Shown here: in pieces, positions 1-6,371 of the stretch
How the letters are laid out: each line of letters starts with the position of its first letter
Numbering within the stretch: position 1 is the stretch's first letter
Source of the DNA: Oscillospiraceae bacterium
GTDB lineage: Bacteria; Bacillota; Clostridia; Oscillospirales; Acutalibacteraceae
Reading direction: 5' to 3'
Length of the DNA: 32,709 nucleotides
Assembly: GCA_029225165.1 (NCBI GenBank)
Contig: JAQXVY010000007.1
Coordinates: 1 to 32,709 of the forward strand
Made by a program: the position numbers and the translations under genes
Notes under the pieces: generated by a model
The model's database searches: none
What the model was told of the DNA's origin: nothing
The model's input: the letters and a program-made list of their open reading frames with translations, nothing else

Positions 1-1074
1 GTTGAAGAAACATCATCTTCCGTAGCACCAACAACAAGAAGAGTATGGTTCAGAAACGACCACAACTGGTCAAATGTAAGAATCTATGCTTGGTATATGG
101 TTGATGAAGAAACATCAGTAGAGCTAATACCTTGGGATGAAATTCCTACCATAACAAAGGATGGACAGGACAACGGCAAGGATATGTACTACTATGACCT
201 TCCTGTTGAATACACAAATGTAATCTTTACATCAAACAGCAAGAAATCCCGGACAGTAAATATCGAACTTGACGATATAAACAACGCTTACTATCCAACA
301 GAGGAAAAGGACAGTAAGGGTTACGAGCTTGTACAGGCATTTGTATATGGCGGTGAAACACCATCTACAACAGTAGAAGAAACAACTACAACAGTTGAGG
401 AAACTACAACAGTAGAAGAAACAACTACAACAGTAGAAGAAACAACTACAACAGTTGAGGAAACAACTACAACAGTTCCTGTTGACGACGAGGTTACATT
501 AACACTTGTTGACGGAACTTCTGAGAAGTGGCTTGCAGATGCAGACGCAGTATTCGTACTTGTTGACAACAGCACAGGTACTTCCTACAATATGGAAGGC
601 GGTGCCGGCACATGGACAGCTACAGTTCCTGTTTCTGTTACAGACATTACAATTAACAGAAACAGCCCATCAAACGGCGAAACATGGAACAGTTGGACAA
701 CAACAAGAGGCACAGGCACAACATACACAGCTACCGGAAGCGGTGTTGGCTCTTGGGACAACGGCTCTGATCCAACTTCACCATCAACACCTGAGGGTGA
801 CGAGGTTACATTAACACTTGTTGACGGAACTGCTGAGAAGTGGCTTGCAAATTCAGACGCAGTATTCGTACTCGTTGACAACAGCACAGGCACTTCCTAC
901 AATATGACAGGCGGTGCAGGCACATGGACAGCTACAGTTCCTGCTTCTGTTACAGACATTACAATTAAAAGAAACAAACCATCAAACGGCGAAACATGGA
1001 ACAGCTGGACAACAACAAGAGGTACAGGCACAACATACACAGCTACCGGAAGCGGTGTAGGCTCTTGGGGCTGA
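1..1074 (+). CDS. Secreted multi-module protein, C-terminal part (CBM26-like module, Thr/Glu linker, two ~90-residue repeats)
   Basis: The frame is open from base 1, so the gene starts upstream of the window; the 357 visible residues end in tandem stops (TGA, then TAA at 1075). Residues about 14-118 carry an aromatic beta-strand pattern (VWFRNDHNWSNV, later YYYDLP and NVIFTS) that resembles starch-binding CBM26 modules. A linker of five VEETTT(T) units (bases 373-474) follows. Two near-identical modules (about residues 164-256 and 268-357) start with EVTLTLVDGT and end with a Gly/Ser/Trp stretch; they are 312 bp apart at DNA level. No sortase signal, dockerin or membrane anchor is seen at the C-terminus. 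Inference: an extracellular starch- or glycan-binding protein, perhaps a binding subunit or the tail of an amylase. The catalytic part, if any, lies outside the window. The two repeats could be another binding fold. Confidence 0.7.
   Translation, partial: VEETSSSVAPTTRRVWFRNDHNWSNVRIYAWYMVDEETSVELIPWDEIPTITKDGQDNGKDMYYYDLPVEYTNVIFTSNSKKSRTVNIELDDINNAYYPTEEKDSKGYELVQAFVYGGETPSTTVEETTTTVEETTTVEETTTTVEETTTTVEETTTTVPVDDEVTLTLVDGTSEKWLADADAVFVLVDNSTGTSYNMEGGAGTWTATVPVSVTDITINRNSPSNGETWNSWTTTRGTGTTYTATGSGVGSWDNGSDPTSPSTPEGDEVTLTLVDGTAEKWLANSDAVFVLVDNSTGTSYNMTGGAGTWTATVPASVTDITIKRNKPSNGETWNSWTTTRGTGTTYTATGSGVGSWG
373..474 (+). repeat. Five-unit tandem repeat encoding a Thr/Glu linker
   Basis: Units of 21, 18, 21, 21 and 21 bp encode VEETTTT (second unit VEETTT). 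Alternating GTAGAAGAA and GTTGAGGAA versions of the unit suggest expansion by slippage or unequal exchange. It separates the CBM26-like module from the paired C-terminal modules and is probably a flexible linker. Confidence 0.85.
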
Positions 1075-1135
1075 TAAAGTCCATTATGTAACAAAATTAC
1101 GGAATTAATTTCTTAAATAATTCCTCAATAAAATT

Positions 1136-1164
1136 TCCCCTGTGATTTCACAGGGGATTTTTTT
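1136..1164 (+). terminator. Rho-independent terminator of the secreted-protein gene
   Basis: A 9-bp stem (TCCCCTGTG pairing with CACAGGGGA), loop ATTT, followed by seven T residues, about 60 bp after the stop codon. Confidence 0.9.
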
Positions 1165-1167
1165 GCT

Positions 1168-1195
1168 TTGACTTATATAATCTTTCGTGTATAAT
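1168..1195 (+). promoter_or_regulatory. SigA-type promoter of the cyclase-HAD-queH operon
   Basis: TTGACT at 1168-1173 and TATAAT at 1190-1195 with a 16-bp spacer, starting four bases after the T-run of the previous terminator. The predicted transcript would start near 1202, giving a leader of about 14 bases that holds little more than the ribosome binding site. Confidence 0.75.
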
Positions 1196-1215
1196 GATAA
1201 GAGAAGGTGGAAAAT

Positions 1216-1806
1216 ATGATTTTACACGATATTTCAAAGGGAGTTTTTTCAAGTCCGTTCTATCCGGGTGACCCTGAACCCTCTGCGAGGGTTGTTAAGA
1301 GCATCAAAAATGGTGACGATTATAATTTAAGCGAAATCACACTTTGTCCCCATACGGGAACTCACATTGACGCACCTCTGCACTTTATTGACAACGGAAC
1401 TCCTGTTAACAAGCTAAGACTTAGGAATTTTTACGGCAAATGCACTGTTGTTTCTGTTGAGGGCGACTTAACGGGGCAGGATATGGACGAAATTTTGCCC
1501 TACTGCCACAAGAGAGTTTTATTCAAAGGCAACGGAAAGGCTTTCCTTACAACAACAGCTGTTGAAATACTTGCTGACCACAATGTCAAATTGGTGGGTA
1601 CGGATGCAAATACCATTGGTTCCGATTTTGACAACAACAAAACCCATAAGCTATTACTGGAAAATGGGATTCCCATATTAGAATGTTTAAACCTCAGTAA
1701 AATAGAGGACGGAGATTATGAGATATGTGCCTTTCCCATAAAAATTGAGGCTGTTGAGGCATCCCCTTGCAGGGCAGTGCTTTTGGAACAAGAAAAGGGG
1801 ATATAG
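1216..1806 (+). CDS. Cyclase family protein (arylformamidase/KynB-like metal hydrolase)
   Basis: This 196-residue protein carries the signature HTGTHIDAPLHF at residues 46-57. In the cyclase/arylformamidase family (PF04199) the His and Asp residues of this motif bind metal; known members hydrolyse N-formylkynurenine, isatin or related amides. The frame could open at GTG 1207, but AAGGTGG at 1204-1210 sits five bases before ATG 1216, so I chose that start. It abuts the HAD gene without a gap (TAG then ATG) and is the first gene of a three-gene operon. No kynurenine-pathway gene is nearby, so the substrate is unknown. Family assignment is firm, reaction is not. Confidence 0.85.
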   Translation: MILHDISKGVFSSPFYPGDPEPSARVVKSIKNGDDYNLSEITLCPHTGTHIDAPLHFIDNGTPVNKLRLRNFYGKCTVVSVEGDLTGQDMDEILPYCHKRVLFKGNGKAFLTTTAVEILADHNVKLVGTDANTIGSDFDNNKTHKLLLENGIPILECLNLSKIEDGDYEICAFPIKIEAVEASPCRAVLLEQEKGI

Positions 1807-2457
1807 ATGTACAAGATTGTTATATTTGACTTAGACGGAACACTGGCAAACACCATTGACGACTTGGCAGATGCTACGAATGTTGGTTTAGAAAAGGCAG
1901 GATTGCCCACACATACTGTTGAAAAGTACAAGCAAATGGTTGGCAGCGGAATTGTCAACCTTGTTAAAAGAGCAATGAAACCCATTGAGGACGAAAAAGC
2001 CTTTAAAATTGTAAAAAAGGGCTTTGATGAGTACTATAAGGAACATTCCATTGACAAAACCTCTGCCTACCGGGGAACAGAGGAGTTGCTCCTTGAATTG
2101 TCAAGAAAGGGCATAAAAACTGCTGTTCTATCAAATAAACCTGATGAATTTGTGGGAAAAATCTTGAAAAAGATTTTCCCTAACCACAATTTTACCTATG
2201 CTTGGGGCAAAAAGCCTGAGTATAAAATCAAGCCAAGTCCGGACGCACTTAATGCAATCCTCAGACTTTCAGGTTTTAGCAAGGATGAGTGCATTTATGT
2301 TGGTGACAGTGATGTTGATTGCTTTACCGCCCAAAATGCCGGAGTGAAATGCTGTGGTGTAAGCTGGGGCTTTAGGGGCAGAGAAGAGCTTGAAAATGCC
2401 GGTGCTGATGAAGTGATTGACGCTCCGTTACAGTTAATTGAGAAGTTTGGACTATGA
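1807..2457 (+). CDS. HAD-superfamily phosphatase, phosphoglycolate-phosphatase-like
   Basis: This 216-residue protein has the full set of HAD motifs: FDLDGT at 7-12 (nucleophile Asp8, acid/base Asp10), motif II Ser109 in LSN, motif III Lys142 in KPSP, and motif IV GDSDVD at 166-171. A helical cap between residues 15 and 85 fits the C1 cap of the Gph/PGMB subfamily. Such enzymes act on small phosphate esters such as 2-phosphoglycolate; the actual substrate cannot be read from sequence. It begins directly after the cyclase stop and overlaps queH by four bases (ATGA), so the three genes are translationally coupled. Confidence 0.88.
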   Translation: MYKIVIFDLDGTLANTIDDLADATNVGLEKAGLPTHTVEKYKQMVGSGIVNLVKRAMKPIEDEKAFKIVKKGFDEYYKEHSIDKTSAYRGTEELLLELSRKGIKTAVLSNKPDEFVGKILKKIFPNHNFTYAWGKKPEYKIKPSPDALNAILRLSGFSKDECIYVGDSDVDCFTAQNAGVKCCGVSWGFRGREELENAGADEVIDAPLQLIEKFGL

Positions 2458-3071
2458 AAAGAAATTATCAAAAGGAGCTTGACTCCCTAATTGCCTATAA
2501 TGAGGAGAAAAATATTGTTCCTACATTACTGCTACACGCCTGTTGTGCCCCTTGCAGCAGCTATGTAATTGAATACTTAAGCAACTATTTCCGAATCACA
2601 ATGCTGTTTTTTAACCCTAATATCGGAGAAATAGAGGAATATTCCTACCGTCGTGACGAGCTGAAAAGGCTTGTTGGCGAGATGAAAACAAGGTATCCCG
2701 TTTCATTCATAGACGGAGAATACAATCCACAGGAATTTTATGATGTGGCAAAAGGTCTTGAAAATGAACCCGAGAGAGGAAAAAGGTGTTCAAAGTGCTT
2801 TTCTCTCCGTCTGAATTACACAGCAACTGTCGCAGAGAAAGAGGGCTTTGACTACTTTGCAACCACACTCACCCTAAGTCCATTAAAGAATGCCGAGATT
2901 ATCAACAATATCGGCGAAAAAATAGAGTGTAAATCAAAATATTTACCCTCGGATTTTAAGAAAAAAGAGGGCTACAAGCGGAGCATTGTGCTTTCCAAGG
3001 AACATAACCTGTACAGACAAAACTATTGCGGATGTTTTTTTTCCAAAAGGGACGGTGAAAATAGTAAGTGA
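2454..3071 (+). CDS. queH: Epoxyqueuosine reductase QueH
   Basis: At 205 residues it matches the DUF208/QueH family, the non-homologous replacement of QueG that reduces epoxyqueuosine to queuosine in tRNA. All expected metal-ligand cysteines are present: Cys30, Cys31 and Cys34 in HACCAPCSS, Cys112/Cys115 in CSKC, and Cys192/Cys194 in YCGC. The family binds a 4Fe-4S cluster plus an additional iron. The start ATG overlaps the stop of the HAD gene. No other queuosine gene is in the window, so substrate supply must be encoded elsewhere. Confidence 0.92.
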   Translation: MKRNYQKELDSLIAYNEEKNIVPTLLLHACCAPCSSYVIEYLSNYFRITMLFFNPNIGEIEEYSYRRDELKRLVGEMKTRYPVSFIDGEYNPQEFYDVAKGLENEPERGKRCSKCFSLRLNYTATVAEKEGFDYFATTLTLSPLKNAEIINNIGEKIECKSKYLPSDFKKKEGYKRSIVLSKEHNLYRQNYCGCFFSKRDGENSK

Positions 3072-3120
3072 TACAAAAAAACAAAAAATCACAATAAACT
3101 ACAATAGACTACAATAGATT

Positions 3121-3160
3121 ACTCACAGAGTTTAACTTTGTGGGTGATTTTTTATTTTTT
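3121..3160 (+). terminator. Terminator of the cyclase-HAD-queH operon
   Basis: ACTCACAGAG pairs with CTTTGTGGGT (10 bp with two G-U pairs), loop TTTAA, followed by GA and a long T-rich run. Confidence 0.8.
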
Positions 3161-3178
3161 ATATTTATATATGGAGAA

Positions 3179-3222
3179 ATATGGAGAAGTATACATTTTT
3201 ATATGGATAAGTATACATTTTT
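3179..3222. repeat. Tandem duplication of a 22-bp AT-rich unit
   Basis: Two adjacent 22-bp units differ by one base (ATATGGAGAAG versus ATATGGATAAG, each followed by TATACATTTTT). A further ATATGGAGAA lies just upstream at 3169-3178. Function unknown. Confidence 0.75.
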
Positions 3223-3248
3223 TCTTTTATAGAATTATAACTATATTA

Positions 3249-3265
3249 TTAAGGAAACACTGATT
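3249..3265 (+). repeat. Solo MITE terminus
   Basis: TTAAGGAAACACTGA is identical to the terminal inverted repeat of the MITE copy at 26102-26268. The following bases do not match the MITE body, so this is a remnant. Confidence 0.6.
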
Positions 3266-3357
3266 ATAGTGAATTGAAGAAAAATCAAATAAATTAAAAA
3301 AATTTATAAAAAGTTGAAAAAACTTTGATTTTTGTCCCTGTTTTGTCATACTCTGTC

Positions 3358-3366
3358 TGATATACT
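3358..3366 (+). promoter_or_regulatory. Extended -10 promoter of the chagasin-like gene
   Basis: TGATATACT (TGn plus TATACT) is present, but no good -35 box lies at the right distance. It is the best promoter candidate in the 380-bp gap before the gene. Confidence 0.45.
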
Positions 3367-3449
3367 TTAGTCACAGTCAAGGGAACAAACCCAAGACGAA
3401 AATAAAACAAAAAATAAAATGACAAAACATTATTAAGGAGAAATTCAAA

Positions 3450-4166
3450 ATGAAAAATTCAACAAAGAAAATCACAACAATCGTAGCAACAGCAATCATC
3501 TGTGTTTCAACATTGGCAGGTGCAACAGTGGGAGCAGGGGCAAAGGCAGTACAAAACATCAATGCTCCGACAACATCAGTTTCACAAAAACAGTCGTCAA
3601 AGGTTTATAAAATCGACCTCAAGGGCAACCCGGCAACATCATATGATTGGTCATATGAAGTAAACACACCTGATGTAGTAAAGTCCATATCAAAGGAATA
3701 CAAAAGCGATCCACACTATGACGGTGTAATGGGAGTTGGCGGATTTTACAGATATAAGTTTGTAGGCGTTAAGGAGGGGGACGTAAAGATAACCTTTAAG
3801 TATTCCGCAGAGGGATATACAGTTAATAAAAAGACAGTTACACTTCGCGTAGACAGCAAATTGAACATCACAGAATCAAAAAAGCAGAACGGTAAGCCTT
3901 TCAACTATTACGGACATGGCTTTACAAAGAAGGGTTATGACTGGGATTACAGAATTAACAAGACAGGCATTGTAGATATTAAGGTTCAGTACACACCAAA
4001 CAAGGTGAATCCTTGGAAAGCTCCGGGAACATACAAGTTTACCTTTACAGGCAAACACGCCGGTGATGTTAAGGTCAATGTAATGTATATGAAGAGTGAC
4101 AAAATTCAGGTTACCGAAACACTTAACCTCCATGTTGACAAAAACGGCAACGTTACAAGAGTATAA
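3450..4166 (+). CDS. Secreted protein with two chagasin-like (inhibitor I42) repeats
   Basis: This 238-residue protein has a signal peptide (KNSTKK, hydrophobic stretch 9-28, Ala-rich cleavage region near 31). The first repeat, about 50-135, reads like chagasin-family cysteine-protease inhibitors: GNPATSYDW (58-67) corresponds to the NPTTGYxW loop, GVGGFYRYKF (95-104) to the GxGG loop, followed by a KEGDVKITF strand. The second repeat, about 145-233, keeps GYDW and the APGTYKFTFTGKHAGDVKV strand but its NP and GxGG loops are degenerate. Inference: an exported protease inhibitor or an adhesion protein of the same Ig-like fold. An AAGGAG site precedes ATG 3450. A MITE left end starts three bases after the stop. 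Confidence 0.65.
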   Translation: MKNSTKKITTIVATAIICVSTLAGATVGAGAKAVQNINAPTTSVSQKQSSKVYKIDLKGNPATSYDWSYEVNTPDVVKSISKEYKSDPHYDGVMGVGGFYRYKFVGVKEGDVKITFKYSAEGYTVNKKTVTLRVDSKLNITESKKQNGKPFNYYGHGFTKKGYDWDYRINKTGIVDIKVQYTPNKVNPWKAPGTYKFTFTGKHAGDVKVNVMYMKSDKIQVTETLNLHVDKNGNVTRV

Positions 4167-4168
4167 AC

Positions 4169-4240
4169 AGGAAAATGTTGAATAAATCACTTTACACATC
4201 TTTGAACTTAAGAACGCTTACACTCAAAGGTACGTGTTCC
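4169..4240 (+). repeat. MITE remnant directly downstream of the chagasin-like gene
   Basis: From 4169 the sequence matches the MITE left end, including the block AATAAATCACTTTACACATC. GTGTTCCCC at about 4232-4240 may be the remains of the right terminus, which would make this an internally deleted copy. It begins three bases after the upstream stop codon. Confidence 0.6.
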
Positions 4241-4266
4241 CCTCTGTCATTCCAAAACCACCACCC

Positions 4267-4424
4267 CTGTCATTCCGAGGGAGCGTAGCGACCGAGGAAT
4301 CTAAAAGGATAGCAGTAGTGCCCTAATCCACACTAATAGGTTAGATGAAAGTATGATTTTTCTAACAAAGCAAGTGATAAAGGCAGGGGATTCCTCGACA
4401 AGCTCGGAATGACAGCGTGAGTGG
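4267..4424. repeat. Dispersed repeat with nested inverted ends (CTGTCATTCCGAG family), complete copy
   Basis: The left end reads CTGTCATTCCGAG, then after 14 bases CGAGGAATC. The right end mirrors it as GATTCCTCG, five bases, CTCGGAATGACAG. The 158-bp element therefore ends in perfect 13-bp inverted repeats. A second, truncated copy lies at 10214-10312. No reading frame of note is inside. CTGTCATTCC occurs again just upstream at about 4241. Confidence 0.8.
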
Positions 4425-4450
4425 GATCCTTAAGTTGCAACATTGATAGT

Positions 4451-4649
4451 AAACCGGGTTGATTATCTAAGGAAACACTGAATAAATCACTTTAAACATC
4501 TTGTACGCATATTTTTCGCCGGTATGCCCCAAAAAATCCTCGCAATACGTCAGTATTCCTGCGCTTTTTTGAACATACCTACAAAAAATCTCACTGTACA
4601 ATCTGTGCAAATGATTTAATCAGTGTTTCCCTAATCAATCCGGTTTTTT
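4451..4649 (+). terminator. Terminator hairpin interrupted by a MITE
   Basis: AAACCGGGTTGATTA (4451-4465) pairs fully with TAATCAATCCGGTTT (4632-4646): 15 bp with one G-U pair, followed by TTT. The two arms are separated only by the complete MITE. Removing the MITE restores an ordinary rho-independent terminator, probably that of the chagasin-like gene. Confidence 0.7.
4468..4633. mobile_element. Full-length MITE, copy A
   Basis: The element is bounded by TAAGGAAACACTGA and TCAGTGTTTCCCTA inverted ends and nearly its whole length can fold into one hairpin, with an inner stem closed by GGTATG/CATACC and an AAAAAATCC/GCGCTTTTTT block. It matches copy B at 26102-26268 over its full length with scattered differences. 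TA flanks both ends, as expected for insertion at a TA dinucleotide. It has no coding capacity, so movement would need a transposase from elsewhere. Confidence 0.85.
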
Positions 4650-4694
4650 AAATAATTATTATTTTTGTTGCACTTCGCAGTATATAATAACCTT

Positions 4695-4818
4695 GAGGAA
4701 AATCTGAATATAAGGAAAATCTTAATAAAATACTTTACACAACTTTTACCCATATGTTCGAGCCGTATGACAAAAAACCTATGCACAGACCTTGCAAATT
4801 GATTTATTCGGTGCCCCC
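4695..4818 (+). repeat. Degenerate, internally shortened MITE copy
   Basis: A partial left end (GAGGAAAATCTGAATA, 4695-4710) is followed by a second left end (TAAGGAAAATCTTAATAAAA, from 4711) and ACTTTACACAACTTTT. The right side retains CTTGCAAATTGATTTATTCG before GTGCCCC. It is clearly older than copies A and B. Confidence 0.6.
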
Positions 4819-4847
4819 TTGTCCTTAAAGCAGAATAGTGATAAAAT
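4819..4847 (+). promoter_or_regulatory. Candidate promoter of the nitroreductase gene
   Basis: TTGTCC at 4819-4824 and TAAAAT at 4842-4847 with a 17-bp spacer. The -35 box lies at the right edge of a degenerate MITE. Confidence 0.5.
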
Positions 4848-4853
4848 AATACA

Positions 4854-4885
4854 AAGGAAACACTGAATAAATCACTTTACACATC
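4854..4885 (+). repeat. MITE left end inside the nitroreductase leader
   Basis: A 32-bp left end (AAGGAAACACTG to ACACATC) is identical to copy B, followed at once by GTTTCCC, which could be the last bases of a right terminus. It ends about 10 bases before the ribosome binding site of the gene at 4909. Confidence 0.75.
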
Positions 4886-4908
4886 GTTTCCCAAAAGGAG
4901 GAATTTTT

Positions 4909-5436
4909 ATGGCTGAAACATTAAAAACTATTCTTTCTCGCAGAAGTGTGAGGAAATTCAAATCGGATATGGTTCCAAAGGATATTATCGAAAAAATTGT
5001 ACAGGCAGGCACCTATGCCCCCACAGGCAGAGGCAAACAGTCCCCAATAATTATTGCGGTGACAAACAAGGAGCTTCGTGATAAGCTTTCAAAAATGAAT
5101 GCAAGGATAATGGGAAAGGATGAGGATTTTGACCCGTTTTACAATGCTCCCGTTTGCCTGATTGTTTTGGCTAACAGGGAAATGCCTACATATTTGTATG
5201 ACGGTACTCTTGTAATGGCTAACCTTATGTTGGCGGCAGAAGATTTGGGTATTGGCAGCTGTTGGATTCACCGTGCCAAGGAAGAATTTATGACTGATGA
5301 GGGCAGAGAAATCCTTAAATCCCTTGGTATTGAGGGAGATTACGAGGGAATAGGGCATTGTGTTTTGGGCTATCCTGACGGTAAGGTTTCTCCTCCTGCT
5401 CCACGAAAAGAGGATTATATACATTTTGTACAATAG
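4909..5436 (+). CDS. Nitroreductase family FMN-dependent oxidoreductase
   Basis: This 175-residue protein begins with the family hallmark RRSVRKF (11-17), which contacts FMN phosphate. It continues with the AGTYAPTGRGKQ segment, a dimer-interface region (MANLMLAAEDLGIGSCW) and a C-terminal GxGHCVLGYP flavin-binding stretch. The length fits small nitroreductases that reduce nitroaromatics, quinones or flavins with NAD(P)H. AAAGGAGG precedes the ATG by seven to eight bases. Both the promoter region and the 5' leader contain MITE fragments, which may affect expression. The gene stands alone; the physiological substrate is unknown. Confidence 0.9.
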   Translation: MAETLKTILSRRSVRKFKSDMVPKDIIEKIVQAGTYAPTGRGKQSPIIIAVTNKELRDKLSKMNARIMGKDEDFDPFYNAPVCLIVLANREMPTYLYDGTLVMANLMLAAEDLGIGSCWIHRAKEEFMTDEGREILKSLGIEGDYEGIGHCVLGYPDGKVSPPAPRKEDYIHFVQ

Positions 5437-5595
5437 CGTAAAATGGTAATTTTCCTTAAAAAACCGCATAATTAGGGGTATTATTTGTTGTGTTGTAAAA
5501 CATCGAGAGAACAAATATACCTAAAATGTTTTATTTTTGAATAAAATTGTTAAAAATAATACCTATACTTGGCAAATAATTATCAATTTTTTTAG

Positions 5596-5624
5596 TTGTC
5601 GGAATATATTATTTTTGATATAAT
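5596..5624 (+). promoter_or_regulatory. Promoter of the capsule-type regulatory operon
   Basis: TTGTCG at 5596-5601 and TATAAT at 5619-5624 with an ideal 17-bp spacer, about 34 bp before the ATG of the PHP phosphatase gene. Confidence 0.8.
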
Positions 5625-5657
5625 ATGTTTAAGTCATAGTTGTATGAGGAGGATTGT

Positions 5658-6371
5658 ATGAAAATAATTGATTTTCACTCCCATATTCTCCCAAACATTG
5701 ATGACGGCAGTGATAGTGTAGAAACTTCCCTTAATATGATAGATACAATGCTTAACCAAGGTGTAGATACCGTCGTTGCCACACCTCACTTTTATGCACA
5801 TAAGGACAGGATAGAAACATTCCTTCAAAAAAGGCAAAATGCCTTTGAGGCTTTGAAAAAATCCTTACCTGATGAAAGCCCCAATATTGCTTTAGGTGCT
5901 GAGGTTGCATATTTTAGGGGGATTTCCAAAGCTGAAGAGGTAATCAATCTTACCATAGATAAAACCGAAGTTTTACTACTGGAAATGCCCTTTCAAGTGT
6001 GGAATGACGAAATTATTGGTGAAGTAAGACGCTTGATTTATTCAAGAAAACTAACAGTGATGATTGCCCATTTGGACAGGTACCTTGAAATCAAGGGAAA
6101 CAAGCCTTTCATAAAAAAACTTCTTTCTCTGCCTGTTGTAATTCAGTTAAATGCAGGAGAGTTCCTTGACCGCAAAGGGAAAAGGAAATTGCTTAAGATT
6201 ATAAAACAGCAGGATAGAGTTGTCTTGGGAAGTGACTGTCACAATATGAACACCAGACCGCCTGTTTTGGCAAAGGGCAGAGCAGTTTTAGGTGATGAAT
6301 GTGACAAAACTGTTCTCCAAAAAATTGATGAAATGGGCGAAAACATATTAGGAGGAAATAAGAATGTCTAA
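5658..6371 (+). CDS. CpsB/CapC/YwqE-type PHP protein-tyrosine phosphatase
   Basis: This 237-residue PHP-domain enzyme has the metal ligands of the family: His7 and His9 in FHSHILPNIDDG, His44 in ATPHFY, Glu82 and Glu109, His138 in IAHLDRY, and Asp193/His195 in GSDCH. CpsB homologues dephosphorylate the tyrosine tail of BY-kinases, and such a kinase is encoded four genes downstream. A TTG at 5640 opens the frame earlier, but GAGGAGG (5646-5652) sits five bases from ATG 5658, which I take as the start. It is the first gene after a strong promoter. Confidence 0.92.
   Translation: MKIIDFHSHILPNIDDGSDSVETSLNMIDTMLNQGVDTVVATPHFYAHKDRIETFLQKRQNAFEALKKSLPDESPNIALGAEVAYFRGISKAEEVINLTIDKTEVLLLEMPFQVWNDEIIGEVRRLIYSRKLTVMIAHLDRYLEIKGNKPFIKKLLSLPVVIQLNAGEFLDRKGKRKLLKIIKQQDRVVLGSDCHNMNTRPPVLAKGRAVLGDECDKTVLQKIDEMGENILGGNKNV

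Larger units (their letters stand above)
3072..3449. other. Intergenic region: terminator, 22-bp tandem repeat, MITE terminus, promoter
   Basis: No gene is visible in these 378 AT-rich bases. They contain a terminator (3121-3160), a 22-bp unit present twice in tandem (3179-3222) with a partial third unit before it, a solo MITE terminus (TTAAGGAAACACTGA, from 3249), and an extended -10 promoter (3358-3366) for the chagasin-like gene. Confidence 0.7.
4167..4908. other. Repeat-rich 742-bp intergenic strip
   Basis: No gene is supported here. In order it contains a MITE left-end remnant (4169-4200), a complete copy of a second repeat with inverted ends (4267-4424), a terminator stem split by a complete MITE (4451-4649), a degenerate MITE (4695-4818), a promoter (4819-4847) and another MITE left end (4854-4885) in the nitroreductase leader. 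Confidence 0.8.

Noticed and set aside
373..474. Regularly spaced 21-bp repeats that could suggest a CRISPR-like array
   Set aside because: There are no unique spacers; the repeats are in frame and encode a linker.
321..575. Val/Ser-rich reading frame on the minus strand opposite the linker
   Set aside because: It is the antisense image of the Thr/Glu codon repeat; no start signal, and the plus-strand frame is a better protein.
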